Of a stretch of 64,000 bases of DNA, positions 35,101 through 44,612 are shown piece by piece (position 1 is the stretch's first letter; each line of letters starts with the position of its first letter). The DNA lies in the NCBI RefSeq assembly GCF_029911635.1, contig NZ_JARYTI010000004.1, forward strand, positions 62,001 to 126,000, in the 5' to 3' direction. A program made the position numbers and the translations under genes. Origin of the DNA: Sphingomonas sp. AR_OL41. GTDB taxonomy: Bacteria; Pseudomonadota; Alphaproteobacteria; Sphingomonadales; Sphingomonadaceae. The notes below the pieces were generated by a model, which saw only the letters and a program-made list of their open reading frames with translations, was not told the origin of the DNA and made no database searches.

Positions 35101-35469
35101 ATGTTCGCAATCGTGCGCACGGGCGGCAAGCAATATCGCGTCGCCGCCGGAGATAAGATCGTCATCGACAAGATCGAGGGCGAAGCCGGGGCGTCGATCA
35201 CGCTCGGCGACGTGTTGCTGGCGGGCGAAGGCTCGGAGCTCAAGTCGGTCGAGGGTCTGACCGTTGCCGCCGAGATCATCGCGCAGGCGAAGGGCGACAA
35301 GATCATCGTCTTCAAGAAGCGCCGTCGTCACAACTACCGTCGTCGCAACGGCCATCGCCAGCTGCACACGATCCTGCGGATCACCGCAATCGGTGCGCAG
35401 GAGAAGAAGGCCAAGGCGAGCAAGCCCAAGGCCACCGAGGGCGACGCCCCCGCGGCCGCCGAAGCGTAA
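35101..35469 (+). CDS. rplU: 50S ribosomal protein L21
   Basis: A 122-residue ribosomal protein that binds 23S rRNA near L20. The N-terminus [14 protein letters not shown] and the [17 protein letters not shown] motif are characteristic. It carries an Ala/Lys-rich C-terminal extension ([19 protein letters not shown]) typical of alphaproteobacteria. I use the ATG at 35101; one at 35092 is possible. It is followed 18 bp later by rpmA. Confidence 0.97.
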   Translation: MFAIVRTGGKQYRVAAGDKIVIDKIEGEAGASITLGDVLLAGEGSELKSVEGLTVAAEIIAQAKGDKIIVFKKRRRHNYRRRNGHRQLHTILRITAIGAQEKKAKASKPKATEGDAPAAAEA

Positions 35470-35487
35470 GTTCGAGGAAGAGTCGAA

Positions 35488-35757
35488 ATGGCACATAAGA
35501 AAGCAGGCGGTTCGTCGCGTAACGGTCGTGATTCGGCCGGTCGTCGCCTCGGCGTGAAGAAGTTCGGCGGCGAGACCGTCGTTCCGGGCAACATTCTCGT
35601 GCGTCAGCGCGGGACGAAGTTCTATCCGGGCCGCAATGTCGGCATCGGCAAGGACCATACCCTGTTCGCGCTTACCGGCGGCCGCGTGGCGTTCCACGAG
35701 GGCAAGCTTGGGCGCAAATTCTGCTCGGTAGACATGCCGGCCCTCGCGGCCGAATAA
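35488..35757 (+). CDS. rpmA: 50S ribosomal protein L27
   Basis: An 89-residue ribosomal protein close to the peptidyl-transferase centre. The N-terminus [16 protein letters not shown] and [11 protein letters not shown] are diagnostic. It has a good ribosome binding site (GAGGAAGAG) and follows rplU in the universal rplU-rpmA order, upstream of obgE. Confidence 0.97.
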   Translation: MAHKKAGGSSRNGRDSAGRRLGVKKFGGETVVPGNILVRQRGTKFYPGRNVGIGKDHTLFALTGGRVAFHEGKLGRKFCSVDMPALAAE

Positions 35758-35815
35758 TCGGGCAACCGACCGGGTTGCCCAGCAGGGCGACCCGGGTTTC
35801 CAGCTGGAAACCATC

Positions 35816-35848
35816 AAAAGGGAGCGGGTCGCACCGGCTCCCTTTTTT
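35816..35848 (+). terminator. Rho-independent terminator after rpmA
   Basis: Stem 35816-35825 with 35837-35846 (10 bp), 11-base loop, and a T-run to 35848. A second small hairpin (GGGCAACC / GGTTGCCC, 35760-35780) precedes it. It separates the ribosomal protein genes from the acetyltransferase. Confidence 0.8.
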
Positions 35849-35928
35849 CATGCTCCCTCCCCGGCGATTGTCGCGACCACGTCATGTCGGCGTGCCAGCG
35901 GCATCGCGAAGCGACGAGGAGAGTATCT

Positions 35929-36474
35929 ATGTTCGCGCGTACCGCAAGATTGACGCTCCGGCCCGCCTGGGTCGAGGATGCCCCGCAGCTAGCGGCGGCG
36001 ATCGGCCATGAGAGCGTGGCCCGCAACCTGTCGAAAGTGCCCTGGCCCTATGGGGTGGCCGATGCCGAGGCGTTCCTGACGCGCCCGCGCGCGCCGCACG
36101 ACATCTTCTGCCTGATCCTCACGCATGACGGCGATTACCCGCAGCTGATCGGCGGGATCGGCATGGCGAAGATCGAAGATGGTCACGAGTTCGGCTATTG
36201 GCTGACACCGAATGCCTGGGGGCGCGGCTATGCCACCGAGGCCGGCCGCGCGATGGTCTCGACCGCGCGGCACACGCTGGGCCTGCGCCGGCTGAAGGCC
36301 GGGCATTTCGTCGACAACCCTGCATCAGGCCGGGTGCTGACCAAGCTCGGCTTTCGCCCGACCGGGCGGATCGCGCCGCGCGAGGCGCTGGCACGCGGCG
36401 GCGAGACGCCATGCGCCGATTTCGTCTTCGATCTCGACGATGGCGACTGCCGAATGGACCGCCTCGCCGCCTGA
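35929..36474 (+). CDS. GNAT-family N-acetyltransferase (RimJ/RimL-like)
   Basis: A 181-residue acetyltransferase. The start TARLTLRPAWVEDA and the segments GGIGMAKIEDGHEFGYWLTPNAWGRGYATEAGRAM (acetyl-CoA loop) and VDNPASGRVLTKLGF are typical of RimJ/RimL-type enzymes that acetylate protein or peptide amines. GAGGAGAG precedes the ATG at 35929. It sits between rpmA and obgE, a position where sphingomonads often carry such a gene. Confidence 0.9.
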   Translation: MFARTARLTLRPAWVEDAPQLAAAIGHESVARNLSKVPWPYGVADAEAFLTRPRAPHDIFCLILTHDGDYPQLIGGIGMAKIEDGHEFGYWLTPNAWGRGYATEAGRAMVSTARHTLGLRRLKAGHFVDNPASGRVLTKLGFRPTGRIAPREALARGGETPCADFVFDLDDGDCRMDRLAA

Positions 36475-36614
36475 TCGCGACGCGACGTCGCCCCCTGCCC
36501 CGCCGGTCACGGTTTGTGACCGGTGGGGCGGCACATTGCGCATGGTTGCTTTCGCGGACAAAACCGCCGAACAGGACCGCTTGTCATCCGTGTTGAAGAA
36601 TTGCCGTTTCGTCC

Positions 36615-37217
36615 ATGTTGTCCCCCCGCAAACGTCTATCTCCCGAAGAATCGCGCGACGCCGCGATCGAGGCGGCGCGCGCGCTGCTGCTCGAGGAGGG
36701 GCCGCAGGCGGTGACGCTGAAAGCGGTCGCCGCGCGGATCGGCCGGACGCATGCCAATCTGCTGCATCATTTCGGCTCGGCCGCCGACCTGCAGCGCGCG
36801 CTGATCAAGCATCTCGCCGACAGCATCACGGCGCGGATCCTCGACGCGGCGAAGCGCGCCCGCGCCAATGACCAGGACCCGCGCGAGGTGGTCGACCTGA
36901 CCTTTGACGCCTTTGCACGCGGTGCCGGCGCGATGGCGAGCTGGATGATCCTGTCGGGCAACCAGGATGCGCTCGACCCGATCCTCGATGCGATCCACGC
37001 GCTGGTCGACGAACTGGCGACCGACCAGGGTTATGACGGCGCCTCTGCGGTAACGCTGCGCGAGGAGACGCTGCAACTGGTGCTGATGGCGCTGGGCGAT
37101 GCACTGCTCGGCGGGCCGATGTCCAAGGCGCTGAACCTGCCGCGCGAGACGGCACGAACGCTGGCGACCAGTGCGCTGCTGGCGAACCATCACGCCGCAC
37201 CGGCGGGAGGCCGCTGA
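36615..37217 (+). CDS. TetR/AcrR-family transcriptional regulator
   Basis: A 200-residue regulator with an N-terminal helix-turn-helix (about residues 14-60; AARALLLEEGPQAVTLKAVAARIGRTHANLLHHFGSAADL) and a helical C-terminal domain. The ATG is at 36615. It ends 1 bp before obgE starts, so the two are probably co-transcribed, although a control of obgE is not implied. No operator is obvious upstream. Confidence 0.85.
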   Translation: MLSPRKRLSPEESRDAAIEAARALLLEEGPQAVTLKAVAARIGRTHANLLHHFGSAADLQRALIKHLADSITARILDAAKRARANDQDPREVVDLTFDAFARGAGAMASWMILSGNQDALDPILDAIHALVDELATDQGYDGASAVTLREETLQLVLMALGDALLGGPMSKALNLPRETARTLATSALLANHHAAPAGGR

Positions 37218-37218
37218 C

Positions 37219-38265
37219 ATGCATTTTCTCGACCAGGCCAAGATCTTCGTCCGCTCGGGTGCCGGCGGCCCCGGCGCGGTCAGCTTCCGGCGCGAAAAGT
37301 TCATCGAATATGGCGGCCCCAATGGCGGCAATGGCGGCAAGGGCGGCGACATCATCTTCGAGGCGGTGGCCGGCCTCAACACGCTGATCGACTTTCGCTA
37401 CACGCAGCATTTCCGCGCGCCGCGCGGGCATGGCGGCGCGGGTTCGAACATGACCGGCGCCGGCGGCGAGGATCTCGTCATCAAGGTGCCAGTCGGCACG
37501 CAGGTCCTGTCCGAGGACAAGGAGGAGGTGCTTGCCGACTTCACCGTCGTCGGCCAGCGCGAGGTGTTCCTGCGCGGCGGCGATGGCGGGCGCGGCAACG
37601 CGACCTACAAGACCTCGACCAACCGCACGCCGCGCCAGCACGGCACCGGCTGGCCCTATCAGGAAGCCTGGGTGTGGCTGCGGCTCAAGCTGTTGGCCGA
37701 TGCCGGGCTGGTCGGACTGCCCAATGCCGGCAAATCGACCTTCATCAACGCGGTGACCAACGCGCAGGCCAAGGTCGGCGCCTATGCCTTCACCACCACC
37801 CGACCACAGCTTGGCGTGGTCAGCTACAAGCACCGTGAAATCGTCGTCGCCGACATTCCCGGGCTGATCGAGGGTGCGGCAGAGGGCGCCGGGATCGGCG
37901 ACCGCTTTCTCGGGCATATCGAGCGCTGCCGCGTGCTGCTGCATCTCGTCGATGCCAATGACACCGACGTGGCGGAGAGTTTCCGCATCGTGCGCACCGA
38001 GCTGGAAGCCTATGGTGCCGGGCTGATCGACAAGAAGTTCGTCGTCGGCCTCAACAAGATCGACATGCTCGACGACGAGCTTATCGAAGCCTTGTCGGCC
38101 GAGCTTGCCGAGGCGAGCGGCGCCGAGGTCATCCCGCTCTCGGCTGCCGCCGGGACGGGGGTCGACTGGGTGCTCGACAAGCTGATCGAGGCGATCGGCC
38201 CGGCCAGTGGCGCGCCGGTGGATGACAGTGGCGCCGAGGATGCGATCGAGTGGTCGCCGCTCTGA
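37219..38265 (+). CDS. obgE: Obg/CgtA GTPase
   Basis: A 348-residue essential GTPase that acts in 50S ribosome maturation and stress signalling. The glycine-rich Obg fold opens the protein (FVRSGAGGPGAVSFRREKF, GGNGGKGGDIIFE). The G domain follows with GLPNAGKST (G1), ADIPGLIEGA (G3) and NKID (G4). Start ATG at 37219. Its end overlaps the proB start by 16 bp, the order usual in alphaproteobacteria. Confidence 0.96.
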   Translation: MHFLDQAKIFVRSGAGGPGAVSFRREKFIEYGGPNGGNGGKGGDIIFEAVAGLNTLIDFRYTQHFRAPRGHGGAGSNMTGAGGEDLVIKVPVGTQVLSEDKEEVLADFTVVGQREVFLRGGDGGRGNATYKTSTNRTPRQHGTGWPYQEAWVWLRLKLLADAGLVGLPNAGKSTFINAVTNAQAKVGAYAFTTTRPQLGVVSYKHREIVVADIPGLIEGAAEGAGIGDRFLGHIERCRVLLHLVDANDTDVAESFRIVRTELEAYGAGLIDKKFVVGLNKIDMLDDELIEALSAELAEASGAEVIPLSAAAGTGVDWVLDKLIEAIGPASGAPVDDSGAEDAIEWSPL

Positions 38266-39383
38266 CATCGCCGTTCGACACCGCCGGCTGCGCGCGCCTG
38301 ATCGTCAAGGTCGGCTCGTCGCTGCTGGTCGGCGCCGACGGCACGGTGCGACGTGAATGGCTGGCGAGCCTCGCCGCCGATATCGCCGCGCGGCACCGCG
38401 ATGGACAGGAGATCGCGATCGTTTCGTCGGGCGCGATCGCGCTGGGCGCACGGCGGCTCAACCTGCCCAAGGGCGGGCGGGCGAGCCTCGAGGATGCGCA
38501 GGCCGCCGCCGCGACAGGGCAGATCGCGCTCAGCCAGGTATGGGCCGAGCTGCTCGCCGGCGAAGGGCTGACGGCGGCGCAGATTCTCGTCACGCTCGAC
38601 GATCTCGAGGATCGGCGGCGCTATCTCAACGCCTCGGCGACGCTCGCGCGCCTGCTCGCCCTGCGTGTCGTGCCGGTGATCAACGAGAATGACAGCGTCG
38701 CCACCGAGGAAATCCGCTTCGGCGACAATGACCGGCTCGCCGCGCGCGTCGCGCAGGCGGCGGGTGCGCAGGGCGTCATCCTGCTGTCGGACGTCGATGG
38801 ACTTTACGATGCCAACCCCAACAGCAACCCGGATGCGCGGCTGATCGAGCGCGTCGCGCGGATCGATGCCGCGGTCGAGGCGATGGCTGATGGCGGCTCC
38901 GCGTCGGGCATGGGCTCGGGCGGGATGATATCGAAGATCGCTGCGGCGAAGATCGCGACGGCAGCAGGCGTGCAACTCGCGATCGTCTCGGGCAAGCACG
39001 AGCATCCACTGGCGCGCTTCGCTAAGACCGGGCGCGGCACGGTGTTCGCGGCGACGGGCGCGGCGCGGGCGCGCAAGGCATGGCTTGCCGGGCGACTGAC
39101 AGCGCGCGGCGCGATCAGCGTCGATGCCGGGGCGGTGACCGCGCTCACCGCCGGCAAAAGCCTGCTCGCCGCGGGTGCGACGCACGTCGAGGGCGATTTC
39201 CGGCGCGGCGACCTGATCGCGATCCACGCCCCCGATGGCCGACCTATCGCGCGCGGGCTGGCTGAATATGACGCCGCCGACGCCGCGCGCATCGCGGGCC
39301 GGCGCAGCGAGGAACATGCCGCGATCCTGGGCTATGCGCCGCGCGCGACCCTGGTCCACCGCAGCCATATGGCGATGCTGTGA
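38250..39383 (+). CDS. proB: Glutamate 5-kinase
   Basis: A 377-residue enzyme for the first step of proline synthesis, the ATP-dependent phosphorylation of glutamate. The amino acid kinase domain has LIVKVGSSLLVG, IAIVSSGAIALGARRL, NENDSVATEEIRFGDNDRLAARVA and GGSASGMGSGGMISKI. A C-terminal PUA domain (about residues 280-370) is present. The GTG at 38250 lies within the end of obgE. The next gene starts in the stop codon (GTGA overlap). Confidence 0.95.
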   Translation: MVAALTSPFDTAGCARLIVKVGSSLLVGADGTVRREWLASLAADIAARHRDGQEIAIVSSGAIALGARRLNLPKGGRASLEDAQAAAATGQIALSQVWAELLAGEGLTAAQILVTLDDLEDRRRYLNASATLARLLALRVVPVINENDSVATEEIRFGDNDRLAARVAQAAGAQGVILLSDVDGLYDANPNSNPDARLIERVARIDAAVEAMADGGSASGMGSGGMISKIAAAKIATAAGVQLAIVSGKHEHPLARFAKTGRGTVFAATGAARARKAWLAGRLTARGAISVDAGAVTALTAGKSLLAAGATHVEGDFRRGDLIAIHAPDGRPIARGLAEYDAADAARIAGRRSEEHAAILGYAPRATLVHRSHMAML

Positions 39384-40285
39384 GCGTGATCGCGATGACC
39401 GGCGGCACCGGCTTTGTCGGGGCACGACTGATTCAGCAGGCGCTGGACGCGGGGCACGAGCTGCGCGCCCTGACACGACGTCCGCAAGCCGCACGGCCGG
39501 GTCTGCACTGGATCGAGGGTGCGCTCGACGATAGCGCGTCGCTGGCCGTGCTCGTCGAAGGCGCCGATGCCGTCATCCATGTCGCCGGCGTGGTCAACGC
39601 GCCCGATCGTGCGGGCTTTGCCGCCGGCAACATCGCCGGGACCGAAGCGATGCTCGCCGCGACAGAGGCAGCCGGCATACGGCGCTTCGTCCATGTTTCC
39701 TCGCTAGCCGCACGCGAACCCGATCTGTCGACCTATGGCTGGTCCAAGGCCGAGGCGGAGGCGCGTGTCGTCGCTTCGTCGCTCGACTGGACGGTCGTGC
39801 GGCCGCCAGCGGTCTATGGCCCGAGCGACATGGAGATGCGCGAGATGTTCCGCATCGCGCAATGGGGCCTGGCACTGTTGCCGAGCGCCGGGCGGCTGTC
39901 GGTGATTCATGTCGACGACCTCGCCGCGCTGTTGCTGGTGCTGGCCGAAAGCGAGCCGGGGCGGCTCGTGCTCGAGGCCGATGACGGCGTGGCCGGCGGA
40001 TGGACGCACCGCGCCTTCGGGACGGCGCTGGGCGCGGCGGTCGGCAAGCGCGTGCTGCCGATACCCCTGCCCCGCGCGTTGCTGACGCTGATCGCGCATG
40101 GCGACCGGCTGGTGCGCGGCACGAAGGCCAAGCTGACGCCCGACCGGGTCGATTATTTCTGCCACCCCGACTGGACCGTCGACCCCACGAAGCGCCCGCC
40201 GACGCAATTGTGGCAGCCGAAGATCGCCACGCCCGACGGGCTCGCCGCGACCGCAAAATGGTATCGCGAAAACGGCCTGCTCTAA
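39380..40285 (+). CDS. cerR: NAD-dependent epimerase/dehydratase, probable ceramide reductase CerR
   Basis: A 301-residue extended short-chain dehydrogenase. The NAD fold is MTGGTGFVGARLIQQALDAGH; SLAAREPDLSTYGWSKAEAE holds the YxxxK pair, and VRPPAVYGP is typical of the family. In Caulobacter, CerR, annotated as an NAD-dependent epimerase, reduces the 3-keto group during ceramide synthesis and lies beside spt and an acp. Here it stands just before acp and spt, with only the minus-strand PycTM-like gene between, so I infer the same role. It starts in the proB stop codon. Confidence 0.75.
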   Translation: MSVIAMTGGTGFVGARLIQQALDAGHELRALTRRPQAARPGLHWIEGALDDSASLAVLVEGADAVIHVAGVVNAPDRAGFAAGNIAGTEAMLAATEAAGIRRFVHVSSLAAREPDLSTYGWSKAEAEARVVASSLDWTVVRPPAVYGPSDMEMREMFRIAQWGLALLPSAGRLSVIHVDDLAALLLVLAESEPGRLVLEADDGVAGGWTHRAFGTALGAAVGKRVLPIPLPRALLTLIAHGDRLVRGTKAKLTPDRVDYFCHPDWTVDPTKRPPTQLWQPKIATPDGLAATAKWYRENGLL

Positions 40286-40347
40286 GCAGGGCAGTCGAGC
40301 TTATTGTTATAAATCAGCTTTTTGGCGAAGAGATTTCACCATATCTC

Positions 40348-40893
40348 TCATTGATGCGGCCAACCGGTCGCCGCTTGCACCAGAAATGCTACCAATGTGA
40401 GGATAATGCCAGCGAGAAATGCCTGATATGCCCTTGTAAGATAATAATATTTCTTCTTCTGAAGAACTATGCCATTCTGATAGAGGTCGCGCAGCATGAT
40501 GCGATAGGTGGTTTCCTCGTCGCGCATCACGTCGATCATGCGATCGACGAACTCGGCTTCGGAAACGGTGCTGAACACCCCGAAGAACAGGAAGTTGGGG
40601 TTGCGGCCCTTGGGCGTCTTGATCTTCGGCATCACCGCCATGACCGACAGCACTGTGGCGATGAACGAAAATACGCCAAGCAGGATCAGCGAGGGCGAGG
40701 CAAGCAGCGTCGCCGAGCCCATCTGGCCGATCGTCAACGTAAAAACGACGAAGGTCGCGCCCATCAGGATGCTGGCCTTGGTATCCGCCATCGCCGAAAG
40801 CTGGACATGCGCGGCCAGTGCCGAGACCAGCATGTTGTGGACTTCCTTCGGAAATTCATAGTCCGGATGATCGTGCGGCAGCGTCTTCGACAT
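40348..40893 (-). CDS. Pycsar-effector-like membrane protein (PycTM, DUF5706)
   Basis: A 181-residue membrane protein. The conserved N-terminal helix ALAAHVQLSAMADTKASILMG leads into membrane segments near residues 41-58 and 66-88, with another at 153-175, and a conserved KGRNPNFLFFGVF segment between. This is the DUF5706/PycTM pattern of effectors that permeabilise the membrane on binding cyclic CMP or UMP. No pyrimidine cyclase is encoded nearby, so it is an orphan; a housekeeping role is equally possible. I chose the ATG at 40893. It is antisense-oriented between cerR and acp. Confidence 0.78.
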   Translation of the reverse strand: MSKTLPHDHPDYEFPKEVHNMLVSALAAHVQLSAMADTKASILMGATFVVFTLTIGQMGSATLLASPSLILLGVFSFIATVLSVMAVMPKIKTPKGRNPNFLFFGVFSTVSEAEFVDRMIDVMRDEETTYRIMLRDLYQNGIVLQKKKYYYLTRAYQAFLAGIILTLVAFLVQAATGWPHQ

Positions 40894-41012
40894 AGATCCC
40901 CCCCGAATTGCCTTGATGGGATGTTGCGCCTTGCGCTCGCGCTTGCCAAGCCGGTGCCGCCTTCCCGCCGCATTCGATTGGCATCGCCGCCGCGACCGAA
41001 TAAGGATCGAGC

Positions 41013-41255
41013 ATGACCGACCGTGACCAGACCTTCGCAACGATCGCCGCACAGATCGAACCCTTCAACAAAAAGGGTGTGGCGCTGAGCGATGCCACCA
41101 CCTTCCAGGGCGATCTCGAATGGGACAGTCTGACGGTGATGGATTTCGTCGCCGCAATCGAGGACGAGTTCGAGATCATCATCACGATGAACATGCAGGC
41201 CGAGATCGAGAACGTCGGCCAGCTGGTCGATGCGGTGCAGAAGCTGAAGGGCTGA
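41013..41255 (+). CDS. Acyl carrier protein of the serine palmitoyltransferase
   Basis: An 80-residue carrier protein. The phosphopantetheine attachment site is Ser39 in LEWDSLTVMDF. It is followed 4 bp later by spt. In sphingomonads and Caulobacter a dedicated carrier next to spt delivers the fatty acyl chain to the enzyme. The sequence is acidic but less typical than fatty acid synthase ACP, in line with a specialised role. Confidence 0.9.
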   Translation: MTDRDQTFATIAAQIEPFNKKGVALSDATTFQGDLEWDSLTVMDFVAAIEDEFEIIITMNMQAEIENVGQLVDAVQKLKG

Positions 41256-41259
41256 CGCA

Positions 41260-42522
41260 ATGAGCGATGCTGGACTGGTGGCCGAGGCGCTGCCCGAGAA
41301 CCCCGCGACGATCGCGCCCGAGCGCGACCTGATGTCCAAATTCGACGGACTGATTGCCGAGCGCCAGGCGCTGCTCGATTCAGGCGTCACCGATCCGTTT
41401 GCGATCGTCATGGACAAGGTGAAATCGCCGACCGAGGCGGTAATCAAGGGCAAGGACACGATCCTGCTCGGCACCTATAATTATATGGGCATGACGTTCG
41501 ACCCCGACGTCATCCAGGCCGGTAAGGACGCGCTCGACCAGTTCGGCTCGGGCACCAATGGCAGCCGCATGCTCAACGGCACTTTCCGCGACCATATGGA
41601 AGTCGAGCAGGCGCTGCGCGACTTCTACGGCGTGAGCGGGGCGATCGTTTTTTCGACCGGTTATATGGCCAATCTCGGCATGATCTCGACGCTCGCCGGC
41701 AAGGGCGAATATGTCATCCTCGACGCCGACAGCCACGCCTCGATCTATGACGGCTGCGCACAGGGCAATGCCGAGATCGTGCGCTTTCGCCACAACAGCG
41801 TCGAGGATCTCGACAAAAGGCTCGGCCGCCTGCCGAAGGAAGCCGGCAAGCTGGTGGTGCTGGAGGGCGTCTATTCGATGCTCGGCGACATTGCGCCGCT
41901 CAAGGAAATGGTGACGGTCGCGAAGAAGCATGGCGCGATGGTGCTGAGCGACGAGGCGCATTCGATGGGCTTTTTCGGCCCGCACGGCCGCGGCGTGTAT
42001 GAGGATCAGGGCTGCGAGGCCGATGTCGACTTCATCATCGGCACCTTCTCCAAATCGGTTGGCACGGTCGGTGGTTTCTGCGTGTCGAACCATCCCAAGT
42101 TCGAGGCGATCCGCCTCGCGTGCCGCCCCTATATCTTCACCGCATCACTGCCACCCTCGGTCGTCGCGACCGCCGCCACCTCAATCCGCAAGCTGATGCA
42201 TGCGCACAACAAGCGCGCGCATCTGTGGGAGAATGCCCGCACGCTGCACGGCGGGCTCAAGGCGATGGGTTTCAAGCTCGGCACCGATACGCCGCAATCG
42301 GCGATCATCGCGATCATCCTCGACGACCAGACCCAGGCGGTGGCGATGTGGCAGGCGCTGCTCGAGGGCGGACTGTACGTCAACATGGCGCGCCCCCCGG
42401 CGACGCCGGCCGGCACCTATCTGCTGCGCTGCTCGCTCTGCGCCGAGCATAGTGCGGAGCAGATCCAGACGGTCCTCGGCATGTTCCGCGCGGCGGGCCA
42501 GGCACTGGGCGTGATCGCCTGA
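41260..42522 (+). CDS. spt: Serine palmitoyltransferase
   Basis: A 420-residue PLP enzyme of the alpha-oxoamine synthase family. It condenses L-serine with a fatty acyl thioester to 3-ketosphinganine, the first step of sphingolipid synthesis. The length equals the known Sphingomonas paucimobilis enzyme, and the PLP lysine is Lys265 in GTFSKSVG, the same number. Other signatures are YNYMGMT, GSGTNGSRMLNGT and VLSDEAHSMGFFGPHGRG. It is soluble, unlike eukaryotic forms. Coupled to the acp with a 4-bp gap. Confidence 0.95.
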   Translation: MSDAGLVAEALPENPATIAPERDLMSKFDGLIAERQALLDSGVTDPFAIVMDKVKSPTEAVIKGKDTILLGTYNYMGMTFDPDVIQAGKDALDQFGSGTNGSRMLNGTFRDHMEVEQALRDFYGVSGAIVFSTGYMANLGMISTLAGKGEYVILDADSHASIYDGCAQGNAEIVRFRHNSVEDLDKRLGRLPKEAGKLVVLEGVYSMLGDIAPLKEMVTVAKKHGAMVLSDEAHSMGFFGPHGRGVYEDQGCEADVDFIIGTFSKSVGTVGGFCVSNHPKFEAIRLACRPYIFTASLPPSVVATAATSIRKLMHAHNKRAHLWENARTLHGGLKAMGFKLGTDTPQSAIIAIILDDQTQAVAMWQALLEGGLYVNMARPPATPAGTYLLRCSLCAEHSAEQIQTVLGMFRAAGQALGVIA

Positions 42523-42574
42523 TCGGCAGGACGCGACTTCCCACGAGTCGCGCTTGGGGCTAGAGACCGTGGCC

Positions 42575-44518
42575 ATGAGCGCAACTGATGCCGATTTGGC
42601 GTCCATGAGCGAGCCGCGACGCGCATGGCGTACGATCATGCTGATCGTCACGGCGGCGATGGGCGCGTTCGTGCTGATCGCGCTCGTGGTCACCGTCGGC
42701 AACGCCAACCATGAGCGCGACCACGCCTTGCAGTTGCAACGCCACAGCTATGACGTGATGATCCTTGCGCGGACGTTGTCGGGCACGATTGCGCAGTCGG
42801 AGGCGTCGCTCGGGCGCTATGTGATCAGCGGCGACGAGGCGTTGGGCTCGGTCTATTTCGACCAGTGGAAGCTCGCCGGCGACCAGATCAACCGGCTCGA
42901 TCAGATTACCGACGACAACCCGTCGCTCCAGCGCCCGATCGATGCGCTGCGCATCGCCTATCGCACCCGCGGCGACGAACTGGTCGATGTCGCGCTGAGC
43001 ACGCGGTACAAGAAGAACGATCAGGCGCTGGCGCGCTATTATGCTGCGCGCCAGTCGCCATCGCTGGCGCGGATCAACGACCTGCTCGAACTGATCATCG
43101 GGCGCGAGCGCGCACTGCTCGAACGCCGCACCGGCGATGCGATGGCCTCGGTGACCTGGTCGAGCAATGCCGCGAAGGTGCTGATGGTGTTCGGCGGGCT
43201 GATCGTGCTCGGCGCGATCGTGCTCGGCTGGCTGACCGTCCAGGCGCTCGCCGAGCGCGCGAGTGCGCGCGCCGAGGCCGAAGTGGAGCGCGAGCGTTCG
43301 GCTGACCTCGAGGAAGCCGTGGCGCGCGCGACCGCCGAACTCCGCGCGCAGGAAGGCCGGCTGCGACAGATCCAGAAGATGGAAGCTGTCGGCCAGCTGA
43401 CCGGCGGCATCGCGCATGATTTCAACAATATGCTCGCGGTCGTCATCGGCGGGCTGGAGCTTGCCGCGCGCCAGCTCAAGGCTGGCGGTCCCGACGCCGC
43501 ACGGCATATCGACAGCGCGATGGAAGGCGCAAACCGGGCGGCCGCGCTGACGCGTCGCCTGCTCGCCTTTTCGCGCGAGGAAGCGCTGCGCGCCGAACCG
43601 ATCGAGGCGGGCGCACTGGTCGCCGGCATGTCCGACCTGCTTGATCGCACGATTGGCGACGCCATCACGGTCACTGTCAGCGACGATGGCTGCGGCTGGG
43701 CCACGCGCGCCGACAAGCTGCAACTCGAAAATGTCCTGCTCAATCTCGCGGTCAATGCGCGCGACGCGATGAACGGACGTGGGAGGCTGGCGATCGCGAC
43801 GGCGGGGCGCAGTCTGGCCGCCGGCGCGATCGGCAGCTGTGCGGCGGGCGACTATGTCACCATCGCCGTGACCGATTCGGGTTGCGGCATGACACCCGAA
43901 ACGATCGAGCGCGTTTTCGAGCCCTTCTTCACCACCAAGCCGACAGGCCAGGGCACCGGGCTGGGGCTGAGCCAGGCGTTCGCCTTCGTCCGCCAGGCGG
44001 AGGGCGAGATCGTGATCGAATCGACCCCGGGCAGTGGTACGACCGTGACGTTGTTCCTGCCACGCCACCAAAATGCCGCGAGCGACGTCGGCAACGCGCC
44101 CATCGCGGCGGAGACGCAAGCGACGCCCGCCGCGTTGCGCGTGCTGGTGGTGGAGGATGATCCGCGCGTGCTCGGCGCGACGATGGGCGCGCTGCGCGAG
44201 CTCGGCCATGAAGCGATCGCCTGCGACGATCCGCTCGCGGCGCCCCGGCTGCTAGAACAGCATGGTGCGATCGACGTGATCGTCTCCGACGTGCTGATGC
44301 CAGGACAGACCGGCCCGGAAATGATCGCCGCGCTGACCCCGCGCTGGCCGCGCATCGCCGTGCTGTTCGTGACCGGCTTTGCCGGCGATGCAAGCGAGGC
44401 GGCATTCGGCGGGCATGCCGTGCTGCGCAAGCCATTCACCATCGCGGCACTCGACCGTGCGTTGGGCGAAGCCGTAGCGGCATCGCGCGCGGCGCCCGAT
44501 CGCGTGGCGGCAGCGTGA
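42575..44518 (+). CDS. Hybrid sensor histidine kinase with CHASE3-like sensor
   Basis: A 647-residue membrane kinase. Two spans (about residues 20-42 and 200-220) flank a helical CHASE3-like periplasmic domain. A coiled coil leads to the phospho-His box (GGIAHDFNNMLAVVIGGLEL), the N box (LAVNARDAMNGRG) and the G boxes (TDSGCGM, GQGTGLGLS). A C-terminal receiver has VVEDDPR, VSDVLMPG and LRKPF. No separate regulator is adjacent, so phosphotransfer goes to the fused receiver or elsewhere. I use the ATG at 42575. It lies between spt and lptF, a possible link to envelope lipid control. Confidence 0.88.
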   Translation: MSATDADLASMSEPRRAWRTIMLIVTAAMGAFVLIALVVTVGNANHERDHALQLQRHSYDVMILARTLSGTIAQSEASLGRYVISGDEALGSVYFDQWKLAGDQINRLDQITDDNPSLQRPIDALRIAYRTRGDELVDVALSTRYKKNDQALARYYAARQSPSLARINDLLELIIGRERALLERRTGDAMASVTWSSNAAKVLMVFGGLIVLGAIVLGWLTVQALAERASARAEAEVERERSADLEEAVARATAELRAQEGRLRQIQKMEAVGQLTGGIAHDFNNMLAVVIGGLELAARQLKAGGPDAARHIDSAMEGANRAAALTRRLLAFSREEALRAEPIEAGALVAGMSDLLDRTIGDAITVTVSDDGCGWATRADKLQLENVLLNLAVNARDAMNGRGRLAIATAGRSLAAGAIGSCAAGDYVTIAVTDSGCGMTPETIERVFEPFFTTKPTGQGTGLGLSQAFAFVRQAEGEIVIESTPGSGTTVTLFLPRHQNAASDVGNAPIAAETQATPAALRVLVVEDDPRVLGATMGALRELGHEAIACDDPLAAPRLLEQHGAIDVIVSDVLMPGQTGPEMIAALTPRWPRIAVLFVTGFAGDASEAAFGGHAVLRKPFTIAALDRALGEAVAASRAAPDRVAAA

Positions 44519-44612
44519 TTTGTAGCTGACGGCGCGCTCTCGCGCCGATATAGCCACTCGACTTGGCATTCGCCCCGACCCGCCCAGCCCATAAAGGCCG
44601 TTTCAAGCGATC

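Noticed and set aside
40348..40893. A complete Pycsar defence system
   Set aside because: Only the effector-like protein is present; neighbours are sphingolipid genes and no pyrimidine cyclase is encoded in the window.
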